The notes below the pieces were generated by a model, which saw only the letters and a program-made list of their open reading frames with translations, made no database searches and was not told the DNA's origin. The translations under genes were made by a program, and so were the position numbers. This document shows, piece after piece, positions 1 to 9,568 of a stretch of DNA of 64,000 nucleotides. Source of the DNA: an uncultured Pseudomonadota bacterium (GTDB lineage Bacteria; Pseudomonadota; Gammaproteobacteria; Burkholderiales; CAIKXV01); NCBI GenBank assembly GCA_903831455.1, contig CAIKXV010000201.1, positions 1-64,000 on the forward strand. The letters run 5' to 3'. Within the stretch, counting starts at the first letter, position 1. Every line of letters begins with the position of its first letter.

Positions 1-3000
1 GCGCTGGCCGAGGCGGTGCCATCGGAGACCTGCGTGGTCAGCGTGCGCGCGGCGGTGTTGTGCAGGGCGGTGGTGTAGGTGATGTTGCCGGCGGTGGTGA
101 AGAAGGCGTTGAGGGCCGCGGGAGTGCCGTCGAAGGTGCGGGCGGTGGCGGTGCCGGCGACGGTGACGCCGCCACCGGAGGACGCGGCCAGGACGCCGTC
201 GGCGATGGAGAGGGTGACGGTGAGGGTCGCGCTGTCGGCGTCGGCGAACGGCGTGCCGGTGTAGGTGAGGTTGCCGGCCACGTCCTCGGTGACGGTGAAG
301 CCCGCCGGCGCGCTGACCGTGGGCGCTGCAGCTTCCGTTCGGGCAGTCAATCGGTACGCGGCGATCGCGCCCGAGAAGGTGTTCCCATCCGAGAGGTAGA
401 AAGGCCGGCCTACTGCGGCCGAGGGTGTCGAGACCCCGAGGAAGATGCCGCCGACAGCGGACGAACTGTCGACCCGAAGCACATACGGGGTGTCGGACAG
501 CAGCGCAGGGTCGCCCACGTCGAACTCGTACCACCCGGCACCCTGCGCGATCGAGGAAGCCGTCAACGTCGCGGAGGCGTTCGCGGGTGGCGGGCTGGCG
601 TTGGCAAGCGGGGGCGAGTTCCACAGCGGGCGAAGCGACACGGTGATCATGTCCTCGGACGGTGCCGCGCCGTCGATGGAACCCAGCACGATGCCGACCT
701 TGATCCTCGAGCCGGCCGCAATGACGGTCGGTGAATCGATCTGCACGCGTTGTCCCCAGGACTGCCCGCTCTTCAGTTCAAACTGCGTCAGGTCCAGCGA
801 GGACAGTTGGGGGTCGTGCCCGGGCAGCACGGTCTCGTCCGGCGAACTGGCGAGAACGAGGGCTCGTTGCGAGATTGCCGGCGTCCCGTCGGAGACCTCG
901 ATCTCGACCACGCGGGTGGTCAGCGGGGCATTGGGTTCGGCGTTGTCGAAGGTCAGCGAGCGCAGGATCTGCCGGTAGCTTTCGATCGGAGCCTCGCCCA
1001 TCACCTCCAGGGTGCCGGTGGTCGCGTCGAACAGCCAACCGAGGCCGGTACCGGACGAATCGACCGATAGCACGTCGGACTCGCCCCCGGGCCGCTCGAG
1101 GAAACGCGCGGTCAGGCGAACGAGCATCGCACTGTCCACGTCGTCGAGGATCGCGTCGGAGTCGATGATCGAGGCCGGCCCGCCGCCGCGCACCCACTCG
1201 GGCTGGATGTTGCCCGCGGTGGCCTGCGAACTGTCGTCCGGGTCCAGGTCCATCGTCGGCGCGTCGTTGACGGGGGTCACCGTCACCGCAGCGCTGGCCA
1301 CGTCGCTGTTGCCCGAAGCGTCGGTGACGACGACCTTGAGCAGGCGGGTGGTCGCGACCGGGCTCTCGTGCTGTGTCGAGAACTGCAGGTGGCGCAGCAC
1401 GGCGTGGTGGGCTTCATTCGTCGCATCCGGTCCCTGCAGCACGATCTGCAACGGCGAGTCGACCGTGCCCGCACCGGTCACGTTGCCGATCAACAGGCCG
1501 TCGAGGACCGAATCGCGATACCACAGTACGTTGTTGCCGACGACGTCGATGCCGCCCAGCGTTCCCGGGGGGTCGCGACGCAGGCTGAGCAGGTCGCCGC
1601 TCACGCCGCCGGTGGCCAGACCGAAGGTGATGTGGAATGTCTCCGAGGCCAGCGAGTCGAGATCGGTGACGCTCGCAAGCCGGAACTCAATGGGCGCGGC
1701 GCCCTCCACGTGGACAGGGTCGTAGGCGCCCAGATCGAGCGAGGGGCCGTCGCCCAGTGGAGTGACCTGCAGCCGGCGAACGAAGATGTCGCCGACATCG
1801 TTGGCGAGGCTGCGCCAGCTGATCACTGCGCGCCCGTCGCGGAAGGCGACCGAGGGTTCTCGCTGGTCGCCCACCGTTCCCTGGTTGACGATGACCTCGC
1901 CGCTCAGCGGTCGCCCGTCTGGCGCGAACTGGCGCGCGATGATGGCGTGGCCGCTGCCATCCTGCAGGTAGCTCATCCAGCTCAGGACGAACTCGCCCGA
2001 AGCGCCCATGGCCAGCGATGCATCTCCCTGGCTGGAAGCCGTCGTCGTGTTGGCAAGGAAGCTGCTGCCCACCGGGACGCCCTGACTGTCGTAGAGCTGG
2101 ACCTTGAGCTCGGAGCCGAAGGCCGCGCCATTGGTGTCGGTCCAGGCAATCGCGAACCGACCGAAGGCGTCCATGCCTACGCTCGGGAACCCCAGGGCGC
2201 TGGGCACCGCCGCGACCTGGAACGTGGATCCAGCAGCCTGGCCAGTGCGATCGTAGCGAGCGGCGTAGATACCTGCTCCCGTCTCGCTCCAGGCCACGAC
2301 GAAATCGCCGTCGTCATCCATCGCGAGGGCGGGTTCGTACAGTTCGTTCCCGGTCGCGCGGTCGACGCGGATCAGGCCGGTGAGCGGGCTGCCGTCGGCG
2401 TTGAACACGCGCACGTCGAGCCGGGTTTGGTCGACCGAGATGGCGGCCAGCGCATAGCGACCGCTCTCCGGGGCCATCGCGATCGTGAGGCCGTGCTGGT
2501 CCGCGAATCCGGCGACCGCGTTGGCTGGCGAGCCGACCGCGGCGCCGGCGGCGTCGAACCGCTGGACCCAAATGTTCGAGCCAGTCCACGCGACCACGCT
2601 GTTTCCGGCGTTGTCCATCGCCAGCACGGGATACTTTCCCGGCTGGCCGAGCAGCGTGGGGCTGCCCGCGGCTGTTCCGTCGGCCTCGTACCGCTGGATC
2701 CGCGATTCCTCGATATCCTGCTCGAACCACGCGGCGACGAAGCGACCGCTGGCATCGAGCGCCACCGCCGGGCCTGCCCAGTTCGTCAACTGAACGTCAG
2801 CCGCGCTCGCGTGGACCTGCTGATCCGTGCCCTGGGCGATGAGGTCGAGCACGCCCTGCCATTGGGGGACGTCGAGCGTGGTGGTGTCGATCACGCCGGA
2901 CTGGATCTCGAGCGTCCAGTCGCCGCCGGAGCGTGCGTGGCCCGTCGGATCGTCGCTGGCCTTCACGTCGGCACGGGTGAGTCGCGCCAGCTCCGCGACC

Positions 3001-3623
3001 GCGGCGAGGCCGACCTCGCCCTGCGCGAAGTCGCAGCCGTAGATCAGCAGGTCGCCGTCCTGCGCGAGCGATGCCCCGAGGCGCTCGAGCAGTTGGCGGG
3101 TCTGCTCCGAGGGGAACGTGAGGTCCAGCCGGTCCGCGCCCAGTTGCATCGAGCCTGGCGAGGCATGCGCGATCAGGTGCACCGCCTGGATCCCGGATCG
3201 GTCGGCGAGCGCCTCGACCACCTGAAGCAGTCCGGACCGGTCGGCCCCGATCGTGACGACTTCGATGCCCCGTGCACGGGCGGTGTCGAACAGGGCTTCA
3301 GGCGCCTCGACTCCTGCGTCGACAAACAGGATCTGCGCGGCGGCGACTGTCGGTGTATCGGTAGGACCCGAGTCCCGGTCGGGTGTCAGGGCGCGAGGCG
3401 AGTCCATGCGTCCGACATCGATCCGCTCGCCGGGGGCGGGGGTCGACGCGGATGGCGAGGCTGTCGAGCCGGCATCCAGAGCCTCCTCGAACAGGCGCAC
3501 CTGCGCCACCTCTGCGTCCAGCGTTGCCCCCCATGGCGCAGGCATGTCGGTCGAATAGAGGACGCGGGATTCCAGCCACTCGAGCGAAGGGCGGATACGG
3601 GTGGGGGCGGGCCGACGTTTCAC
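1..3623 (-). CDS. Giant surface protein, partial (C-terminus beyond window): LEPR-XLL-like N-terminus, DUF4347 domain, then cadherin/VCBS-type repeats
   Basis: Minus-strand frame read from GTG at 3623 and checked open at both ends (3623 to about 2830, and about 1200 to 3). N-term MKRRPAPTRIRPSLEWLESRVLYSTDMPAP; then ILFVDAGVEAPEALFDTARARGIEVVTIGADRSG...AVHLIAHASPGSMQLG...LLIYGCDFAQGEVG...DVKASDDPTG (DUF4347-like); distal APTVSAPAGFTVTEDVAGNLTYTGTPFADADSATLTVTLS repeats. Absent from the ORF track because it runs off the window. Confidence 0.85.
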   Translation of the reverse strand, partial: MKRRPAPTRIRPSLEWLESRVLYSTDMPAPWGATLDAEVAQVRLFEEALDAGSTASPSASTPAPGERIDVGRMDSPRALTPDRDSGPTDTPTVAAAQILFVDAGVEAPEALFDTARARGIEVVTIGADRSGLLQVVEALADRSGIQAVHLIAHASPGSMQLGADRLDLTFPSEQTRQLLERLGASLAQDGDLLIYGCDFAQGEVGLAAVAELARLTRADVKASDDPTGHARSGGDWTLEIQSGVIDTTTLDVPQWQGVLDLIAQGTDQQVHASAADVQLTNWAGPAVALDASGRFVAAWFEQDIEESRIQRYEADGTAAGSPTLLGQPGKYPVLAMDNAGNSVVAWTGSNIWVQRFDAAGAAVGSPANAVAGFADQHGLTIAMAPESGRYALAAISVDQTRLDVRVFNADGSPLTGLIRVDRATGNELYEPALAMDDDGDFVVAWSETGAGIYAARYDRTGQAAGSTFQVAAVPSALGFPSVGMDAFGRFAIAWTDTNGAAFGSELKVQLYDSQGVPVGSSFLANTTTASSQGDASLAMGASGEFVLSWMSYLQDGSGHAIIARQFAPDGRPLSGEVIVNQGTVGDQREPSVAFRDGRAVISWRSLANDVGDIFVRRLQVTPLGDGPSLDLGAYDPVHVEGAAPIEFRLASVTDLDSLASETFHITFGLATGGVSGDLLSLRRDPPGTLGGIDVVGNNVLWYRDSVLDGLLIGNVTGAGTVDSPLQIVLQGPDATNEAHHAVLRHLQFSTQHESPVATTRLLKVVVTDASGNSDVASAAVTVTPVNDAPTMDLDPDDSSQATAGNIQPEWVRGGGPASIIDSDAILDDVDSAMLVRLTARFLERPGGESDVLSVDSSGTGLGWLFDATTGTLEVMGEAPIESYRQILRSLTFDNAEPNAPLTTRVVEIEVSDGTPAISQRALVLASSPDETVLPGHDPQLSSLDLTQFELKSGQSWGQRVQIDSPTVIAAGSRIKVGIVLGSIDGAAPSEDMITVSLRPLWNSPPLANASPPPANASATLTASSIAQGAGWYEFDVGDPALLSDTPYVLRVDSSSAVGGIFLGVSTPSAAVGRPFYLSDGNTFSGAIAAYRLTARTEAAAPTVSAPAGFTVTEDVAGNLTYTGTPFADADSATLTVTLSIADGVLAASSGGGVTVAGTATARTFDGTPAALNAFFTTAGNITYTTALHNTAARTLTTQVSDGTASAS

Positions 3624-5536
3624 GGCTCGGGTCCTATATCCAGTTCGAGCGACCGCATCCGGTCGCGCACGATCATCGCGCGGCGTACCGCACGCGCCCG
3701 ATGTTCCTCGCGCAACTGGGGGAGTTCGAGCAGGCGATCCGCCGACCAGCCGCGCAGCATGAACGGAAGGCGCGACAGTGCGCGCGCGAGGCCGACGCCC
3801 CAGGTTCGCAGGAACAGCGGCTGGAACCGATGCACCACGCGCTCGCAGGAGCCGGGATCTCCCTGCCGCGCGGCGCGGCCGTAGAGTTGCCGGTCGATGC
3901 GACGCGAACGATTGTGCTGGCAGGCGATCACGTGCAGTCCGCCGCTCGATTCGGCGTGCGGGTGCAACCGGATGTCGGTACCCCGCCCCGCCATGTTGGT
4001 GGTGAGGGTCACCTGCCCGGGTTGTCCGGCAGCCGCGATGCACGCAGCCTCGTCGGCATCCTGCCGTGCATGCAGGACCTGGTGGTCGATGCCGGCGCCG
4101 CGCAAGTGGACCGAAAGCCGTTCGGCATCGATCACGCTGTCCATCGCGACCAGCACCGGACGACCCCTCACCCGCATCTCGCGTATGCGCGCGATCACGA
4201 CCGCGGTCTGCTCCTCGGCGTCGGCGACCAGGCGGGTGGGCATCCGACGCAGGCACGACGGGCGGCGCAGCGGGATCCGGACCACCGGGAGTCCGTACAC
4301 CGATTCGAGCTCGCGCCGCTCCTCGCGGAGCGTACCGCTGGTGCCGGACAGGTGCAGGTACCGGGGGAAGAAGCGCTGGTAGGTGATCTGCGTCGCTGTT
4401 CGCGTCAGCGGCGGCAGGGGGCAGCCTTCCTTGAGGCAGACGAACGCGTGCAGTTCATTCGCCCAGATCCGACCGGGGGCTGCGCGCCCGGTGGCCTCGT
4501 CGATGATCTGCACGGTGCCGCCTCGCACCACGTAGTGGCGATCGCGCTCGTGCAGGTAGATGGCGGCCAGGGCGGTCCGCACGTATTCCTCGCGATGGCG
4601 GGCGGTGCGAAACGGCGTGGAAGCCGCGGGTCGGGCGTTCAGTTGCCGGGTCCCTTCGGCCGTGAGACGAGCGCTCCGCGCGTGCGTATCGAGGATGAAG
4701 TGCTCTTCGGGTTCGAGCGCGGTGGCGGCGTCGAGCGCGGCAGCCAGACGGACCTCGCGATCCGCGGCGGCAACGGGCGTCGACAGGATCAGCGGCATCA
4801 GCGCTTCGTCGAGCAGTACGCTGTCCGCCTCGTCCACGATGGCCATCCAGAGGCCGCGCAGCAGGGTGACTCTGTCGGCGATGGGCCGGGCTAGACGATC
4901 GACGCTCGCGATCAGCGGGGAGAGCGCGCGCGGACGCACGAGCCGATCGCGCAGGTAGTCGAACGCCAGCTCGCGCCCCGGGCAGTACGTGATGTCGCAG
5001 TCGTAGGCCTTCCGACGGAGCGCGGGCGCGCTCGCGCCGGTGACGACGCCGCAAGTCAGGCCGAGATGGTGGTAGAGCGGGGACAGGGTGCTCGCGTCGC
5101 GCTCCGCCAGATAGTCGTTGGCGGTGACCACGTGGACGGGGCGACCGGACAGGGCTCCGCACGCGGCCGCCAGAGCGACCGCCAGTGTCTTGCCCTCGCC
5201 GGTCGCCATCTCGACCAGGCGGCCGTCGAGCAGTGCGCGGGCGGCTTCCCGTTGCCCGGGGTAGGGGGTGATCCCCAGGCTTGCGCGGCACGCGTCGGCC
5301 ACGCGATCCAGCACCGCGTCCTGCGCGGCGCGATCGGCAAGATTGCCCGAGAGTCGCGCGCGAAGTTCGTGCAGCGGAAATGACCGGGCGCTCGCGTCGG
5401 CGTCCGTGCGCGCGGAACGTAAGCCCCGCAGCCAGGCCAGCGAACGGCGCGCTCGGTCAAGCGGACCGTAACGCGCGACCGGATCGCGTTCAGGATAGCT
5501 GCCCAGCAGCAGCGTCGAGGCGGGCAGGGCGTTCAT
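3620..5536 (-). CDS. SecA-like DEAD ATPase, shortened SecA paralogue (~638 aa)
   Basis: MNALPASTLLLG...; MATGEGKTLAVALAA (Walker A), VTANDYLAERD, IVDEADSVLLDEA (DEAD), TTNMAGRGTDIRL, QLYGRAARQGDPGS, all SecA-type motifs. Stop overlaps the GTG of the next gene (GTGA). Confidence 0.9.
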   Translation of the reverse strand: MNALPASTLLLGSYPERDPVARYGPLDRARRSLAWLRGLRSARTDADASARSFPLHELRARLSGNLADRAAQDAVLDRVADACRASLGITPYPGQREAARALLDGRLVEMATGEGKTLAVALAAACGALSGRPVHVVTANDYLAERDASTLSPLYHHLGLTCGVVTGASAPALRRKAYDCDITYCPGRELAFDYLRDRLVRPRALSPLIASVDRLARPIADRVTLLRGLWMAIVDEADSVLLDEALMPLILSTPVAAADREVRLAAALDAATALEPEEHFILDTHARSARLTAEGTRQLNARPAASTPFRTARHREEYVRTALAAIYLHERDRHYVVRGGTVQIIDEATGRAAPGRIWANELHAFVCLKEGCPLPPLTRTATQITYQRFFPRYLHLSGTSGTLREERRELESVYGLPVVRIPLRRPSCLRRMPTRLVADAEEQTAVVIARIREMRVRGRPVLVAMDSVIDAERLSVHLRGAGIDHQVLHARQDADEAACIAAAGQPGQVTLTTNMAGRGTDIRLHPHAESSGGLHVIACQHNRSRRIDRQLYGRAARQGDPGSCERVVHRFQPLFLRTWGVGLARALSRLPFMLRGWSADRLLELPQLREEHRARAVRRAMIVRDRMRSLELDIGPEP

Positions 5537-5598
5537 GGCGCACCTCCGCCAGCCGACGGGCCGGATGACGCGCGTGGAGTGTACGAGCGCGGCATCGT

Positions 5599-7746
5599 TC
5601 AGGTTCCCGACTCGAAGCGCCGCAGGAAGACCTGCCTGAGGGCGCGCAGGCCCTGGGCGGCCAGGGTCGACCAGCCGTGATCGAACCGGACCCAGGCCCG
5701 CCCCTCGACCCGAACAGTCGTCGGGGCGGCGACCCGGACCTCGATGTGGACATACGGGTCGGCTGTGCGCAGGCCGCGTTCGTCGAGCGGGTCGGTCTCC
5801 AGCGAGCCCGCACCACGGGCGCCGAGTGCCGCGGCGGGCAGTTCGCGCACCGCGGCCGGCATGTCGCGCACCATCTCCGCGGGATGTCGACGTATCGGAT
5901 CGTCGGCGAACCTCGCCTCCGCCCCGTACAGGCGGTTGCGAAGCAGTGCTGCCGCCGTCTCGGGCACGGCGGCTCGAAGCTTCAACGGGGACCGATCGAG
6001 GATGTAGCCGATGGCCTCGCCCCGGTGCGCCCATCGCCCAGCGAGGTCGTGGGCCTGGGGCAGCGCGAGGGACCCTGCAACCGTGGCGCGGATCTCCAGC
6101 CGCTCGAGGCGAGTCGCGAGGTCGTCGCGCTCGGTCAGGGCGCGGCGCAGCGCCTCCTCGCCGTCGCTGGCCCTCAGCGGGTCACGGCCGAGCTGGCCGT
6201 AGCGCTCGGCCTCGAGTTCGGCGATCCTGGCGAGCACCCGTTCGTGGCGGGCGCGCAGCGCCGGATCATCGAGCGTGAGGATCAGGTCGCCGGGCACGAC
6301 CGCGCTGCCATCGGCCTGGTGAACCTGCATCACCAGGCCATCGACTTCGGGACGAAGCGTACGTCCCTCGCCGGGCTGGACCACGGCGTGTGCGGTGGTG
6401 TACTCGGGCAGCGGCACGGCGATCAGGAGCGCGGACAGCGCGACCAACCCGGTCGTGGTGCGCCACCGGACTCGCGCATGCCACGGCGTCCCCTGGCTGT
6501 TCCTGAGCAGGTCACGGACCAGTGTCCATGCGGGCACGAGCACGAGCCCGACCAGGCTGCCGACGGCCACGGCCGCCCCGAGCACCGAGGAGAACGATCC
6601 GATCCAGACCGCGATTCCGGCCGCCAGCAGCAGTCGACACAGGAACGCGAGCGGGGCATGGAGTTCCAGCCACGCACGCTCGCCGGAGTTCGCGGCCGGT
6701 AGGTCGGACTCGGACTCCAGGCCTGCAAGCCGATGCCAGCGCTGTCGCCAGAGCCTCTGGCTGCGGCTGCCCAGCTGGGGCAGGTCCAGTGCCTCCGAGA
6801 GGATGTGGTAGCCGTCGAAGCGCAGGAGCGGGTTGGCATTGAACAGGACCGTACCGATGCCCGCGACGAAGAACACCGCGAGCGCGAGGTCGCGCACAAC
6901 GCCGGGCGAGGCTTCGTTCCAGACGAGCAGCGCCAGCGCTGCAAGGGCGAGATCCGAGGCGATTCCCGCGGAGGCGACGACCAGGCGTTCGCCGCGCCGG
7001 GCGAGTGCCGTCGAGTCCGACGCGTCCACGTAGGGAGACGGAACGAGCACGAGCAGCGACACGCCGGCCTCGGGCACGTCCGCGCCGAAGCGGCGCGCCG
7101 CCAGTCCGTGGGCCAGTTCGTGGAGGGCCTTGGCCGGGATGAACACCAGCCACGCGAGGAAGAGCATCCAGGGCGTCCCCATGCGCTGGGCAACCTGCGC
7201 CTGCAGTTCCGCTGTTGCGGGCAGGGCAAGCGCGACGGCGCCCGCGACCAGAAGGATCCACCCCAGCCATCCGACGCGGCTGAACAAGACACGCCCCAAC
7301 GGGGCCATTCGATCCAGGAGCGGCGTGGGCGATCCCAGGGGTACGCGCAAGGCCAGCGGATTGATTCTCTCGCGCATTCGCCGCGCGGCCTGGCGACCCC
7401 GCCGCCAGGCCCGCGAGGCGAAATCCGGAAGGACGTCCATCGTCACCATGCCCTGCGCCACCAGCTGCCCGAGCAGGTGGACGATCTCATCCTGGGTCGG
7501 CAGATCCTCGCCCGCGACCTCCGCGAGCCGATCCCAGGTCTGCTCGACCGTGCGCGCGCCATCCAACCGGCCGACGAACTGCCAGGCCTGCGGGTTGAGA
7601 CGGCAGCGCTGACCGGAAATCGGATCCGACAGCACATGCCAGATTTCGCCGCGCGTGACCTGGCGGCTGATCTGGATGCTGGAGCGCAGCCGTGGCCTGC
7701 GTTCGGCCACGCGATGCCACACGGGGCTGAAGAGGCTGCTGGTCAT
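5599..7746 (-). CDS. PqqD-like domain / M50-type membrane zinc metalloprotease / biotinyl-lipoyl (HlyD-like) fusion
   Basis: N-term QISRQVTRGEIWHVLSDPISGQRCRLNPQAWQFVGRLDGARTVEQTWDRL (PqqD-like); KALHELAHGLAARRFGADVPEAGVSLLVLVPSPYVDASDS (HExxH, M50); FNANPLLRFDGYHIL; C-term ...VQPGEGRTLRPEVDGLVMQVHQADGSAVVPGDLILTLDD (lipoyl/HlyD). ATGA overlap with the upstream gene. Confidence 0.85.
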   Translation of the reverse strand: MTSSLFSPVWHRVAERRPRLRSSIQISRQVTRGEIWHVLSDPISGQRCRLNPQAWQFVGRLDGARTVEQTWDRLAEVAGEDLPTQDEIVHLLGQLVAQGMVTMDVLPDFASRAWRRGRQAARRMRERINPLALRVPLGSPTPLLDRMAPLGRVLFSRVGWLGWILLVAGAVALALPATAELQAQVAQRMGTPWMLFLAWLVFIPAKALHELAHGLAARRFGADVPEAGVSLLVLVPSPYVDASDSTALARRGERLVVASAGIASDLALAALALLVWNEASPGVVRDLALAVFFVAGIGTVLFNANPLLRFDGYHILSEALDLPQLGSRSQRLWRQRWHRLAGLESESDLPAANSGERAWLELHAPLAFLCRLLLAAGIAVWIGSFSSVLGAAVAVGSLVGLVLVPAWTLVRDLLRNSQGTPWHARVRWRTTTGLVALSALLIAVPLPEYTTAHAVVQPGEGRTLRPEVDGLVMQVHQADGSAVVPGDLILTLDDPALRARHERVLARIAELEAERYGQLGRDPLRASDGEEALRRALTERDDLATRLERLEIRATVAGSLALPQAHDLAGRWAHRGEAIGYILDRSPLKLRAAVPETAAALLRNRLYGAEARFADDPIRRHPAEMVRDMPAAVRELPAAALGARGAGSLETDPLDERGLRTADPYVHIEVRVAAPTTVRVEGRAWVRFDHGWSTLAAQGLRALRQVFLRRFESGT

Positions 7747-9221
7747 GGGAACCACGTGCCGGCTGACCACAGTCGGAGGCGTATCCAGTCGATGAGCCAG
7801 CGCCCCCAGGCGATCGCAAGCGCGCTGCGCCCGGCGTCGAATCGCACCTGACCCTGGAGGCCCGGCCGCATGCTGGCCTGTGCGCCGTCGGCGGGGGCCG
7901 CCTCGACCTCGTAGAAGGTGCGGCCGTCGCGACTGGTGGCGACGGGCGAGCGCCTTTGCACGGTGACGGCGAAGCGCTGCGAGGGCAACGCCGTGAGCAC
8001 CAGGGTGCCCTGTGCGTCGCCCGGGAGGCGCCCGATGTCGCGCTCGTCGATCTCGGCGATGACCCGATGGCGTCCCTCCGGAGCTACGGTCAGCAGGACC
8101 TCGCCGCGCCTGACCGGCGCCCCGAGCGACTGCGAGAGGTCGCCGCGGATGAGGACGCCGTCGAACGGCGCCACGAGCCGGCTGCGCGCGATCTGCGCCT
8201 CGACCCGGTCGAGGTCGGCTCGTGCCTCGGCGGCTCGGGCGAAGGCGGTCGCGTACTGGGCCCGATCGCCGCGCACCAGCGCGTTGCGGTAGGCGTTCTC
8301 GTGCTGGCTCAGCAGCGCGGTCCAGCGATCGCGCTCGAGTTCGAGATCCTCGCGCGCCATCTCCGCGAGCACCTGGCCTGCGCGGATGGTGTCGCCTGGC
8401 CGGGCGTGGACGGCACCGAGGAAGCCATCGACCGGCGAGACCAGGGTGCGCTGCAGTTCGCCTTCGATCCGGGCCGGTGCGCCCACGCGGTCGGAAACCG
8501 GCAACACGGCGATGGCGAGGACCACCGCCGCGACCAGCCATCGGGTACGCTGCCGCGCACGTCGGTCCTCTGGCGCGCGCTTCCATTGCAACCACGCCCG
8601 CTCGATCGTTCCCGCCTCCGCGATCTGGCGCAAGGCCAGCACGGGCGCGAGGGACGCGAGGATGTCGGGCGCCAATCCCAGGCCATGTGGGTCGGGGTGC
8701 GACAGGGCGTGCTCGAAGGTCACGGCACCCAGCGCCCGCTCGCCGTCGATGAGCGGCACGGTCGTGAGGCGGGTCTGCGAGAGGCGCGCGTACTGGGCAT
8801 GCAACATGCGTATGCGGGGCGACTCGGCCTCCTCGCCAGGCCAGCGGATCACGGCCGCCTGGTCGATGGACTCGTCCATCGCCTGTTCGAGGGCATTGAC
8901 TCGCGAGGCGCCCGCCTGGAGTTCGGGCTCGGCCGAGCCGGCGATCAGGCGAACCGTGCGCCCCCTGCGTAGCCCGATGGACACTCGCTCTGCCCCATAC
9001 GTCCGCGCGAGTTCGGAGGCGATCGCGGCTGCGCCGAGCGCAAGGTCGGGCTGGCCGTGGAACAGGGCTTGCAGGTGCAGCGCGAGTTCGAGCGGGTTGA
9101 TCGAGCGCGCGGCCTCTTCCGGTACCGGCGCGGCTACCGAGGATCCGGGGGAACGGCCGTCCGCGCGTTCGGACCTGTCATCGATCGATCGAGCGGCATC
9201 GGGACGGGTTTGATCGGTCAT
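7743..9221 (-). CDS. GAF-domain-containing HlyD-type periplasmic adaptor
   Basis: N-terminal GAF-like segment, TM WLVAAVVLAIAVLPV, then ARIEGELQRTLVSPVDGFLGAVHARPGDTIRAGQVLAEM and RSRLVAPFDGVLIRGDLSQSLGAPVRRGEVLLTVAP (HlyD/lipoyl). Confidence 0.85.
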   Translation of the reverse strand: MTDQTRPDAARSIDDRSERADGRSPGSSVAAPVPEEAARSINPLELALHLQALFHGQPDLALGAAAIASELARTYGAERVSIGLRRGRTVRLIAGSAEPELQAGASRVNALEQAMDESIDQAAVIRWPGEEAESPRIRMLHAQYARLSQTRLTTVPLIDGERALGAVTFEHALSHPDPHGLGLAPDILASLAPVLALRQIAEAGTIERAWLQWKRAPEDRRARQRTRWLVAAVVLAIAVLPVSDRVGAPARIEGELQRTLVSPVDGFLGAVHARPGDTIRAGQVLAEMAREDLELERDRWTALLSQHENAYRNALVRGDRAQYATAFARAAEARADLDRVEAQIARSRLVAPFDGVLIRGDLSQSLGAPVRRGEVLLTVAPEGRHRVIAEIDERDIGRLPGDAQGTLVLTALPSQRFAVTVQRRSPVATSRDGRTFYEVEAAPADGAQASMRPGLQGQVRFDAGRSALAIAWGRWLIDWIRLRLWSAGTWFP

Positions 9222-9568
9222 GGAGGGCTATTTGACAGGCCAGGCTCGCGACCCGGGAGACGTTCGGATGAAACGCTGGTGTGCGGATGGTCGGCAGAAT
9301 GTCACGGGGGCGACACACTGGCCGGTCGGGCCGGGCGTCCCCGGCGAGCGTGGCTGGCCACCGCCTTTTATCGGCAAAACTGTGTAATTCTTCCGCTTGC
9401 TAGATGCCAAAACAAGGAAATATGCGGCACCCGCGATCCGCGAGCAGGCGTCTGGTCGCCGATTCGGCGGGCAGACGCGACGTAACCCCGCCGTCCCCGG
9501 GTTTGTCGTCCGCGGTGCCGGGCCCGTCCGGACACCCGGGCCAGACCGCTGCGGCGGGCGGAGTACCC

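Noticed and set aside
1368-3884. 838-aa plus-strand ORF
   Set aside because: Shadow ORF antisense to the DUF4347 protein; Arg/Gly/Asp-rich low-information translation typical of high-GC DNA.
3383-4894. 503-aa plus-strand ORF
   Set aside because: Antisense to the SecA-like gene, which has clear motifs.
9300-9317. TGT-N12-ACA match upstream of the SecA/M50 operon (TGTCACGGGGGCGACACA)
   Set aside because: A single GC-rich match; about 16 such matches are expected by chance in 64 kb. Unlike the paired AT-rich sites upstream of pucB.
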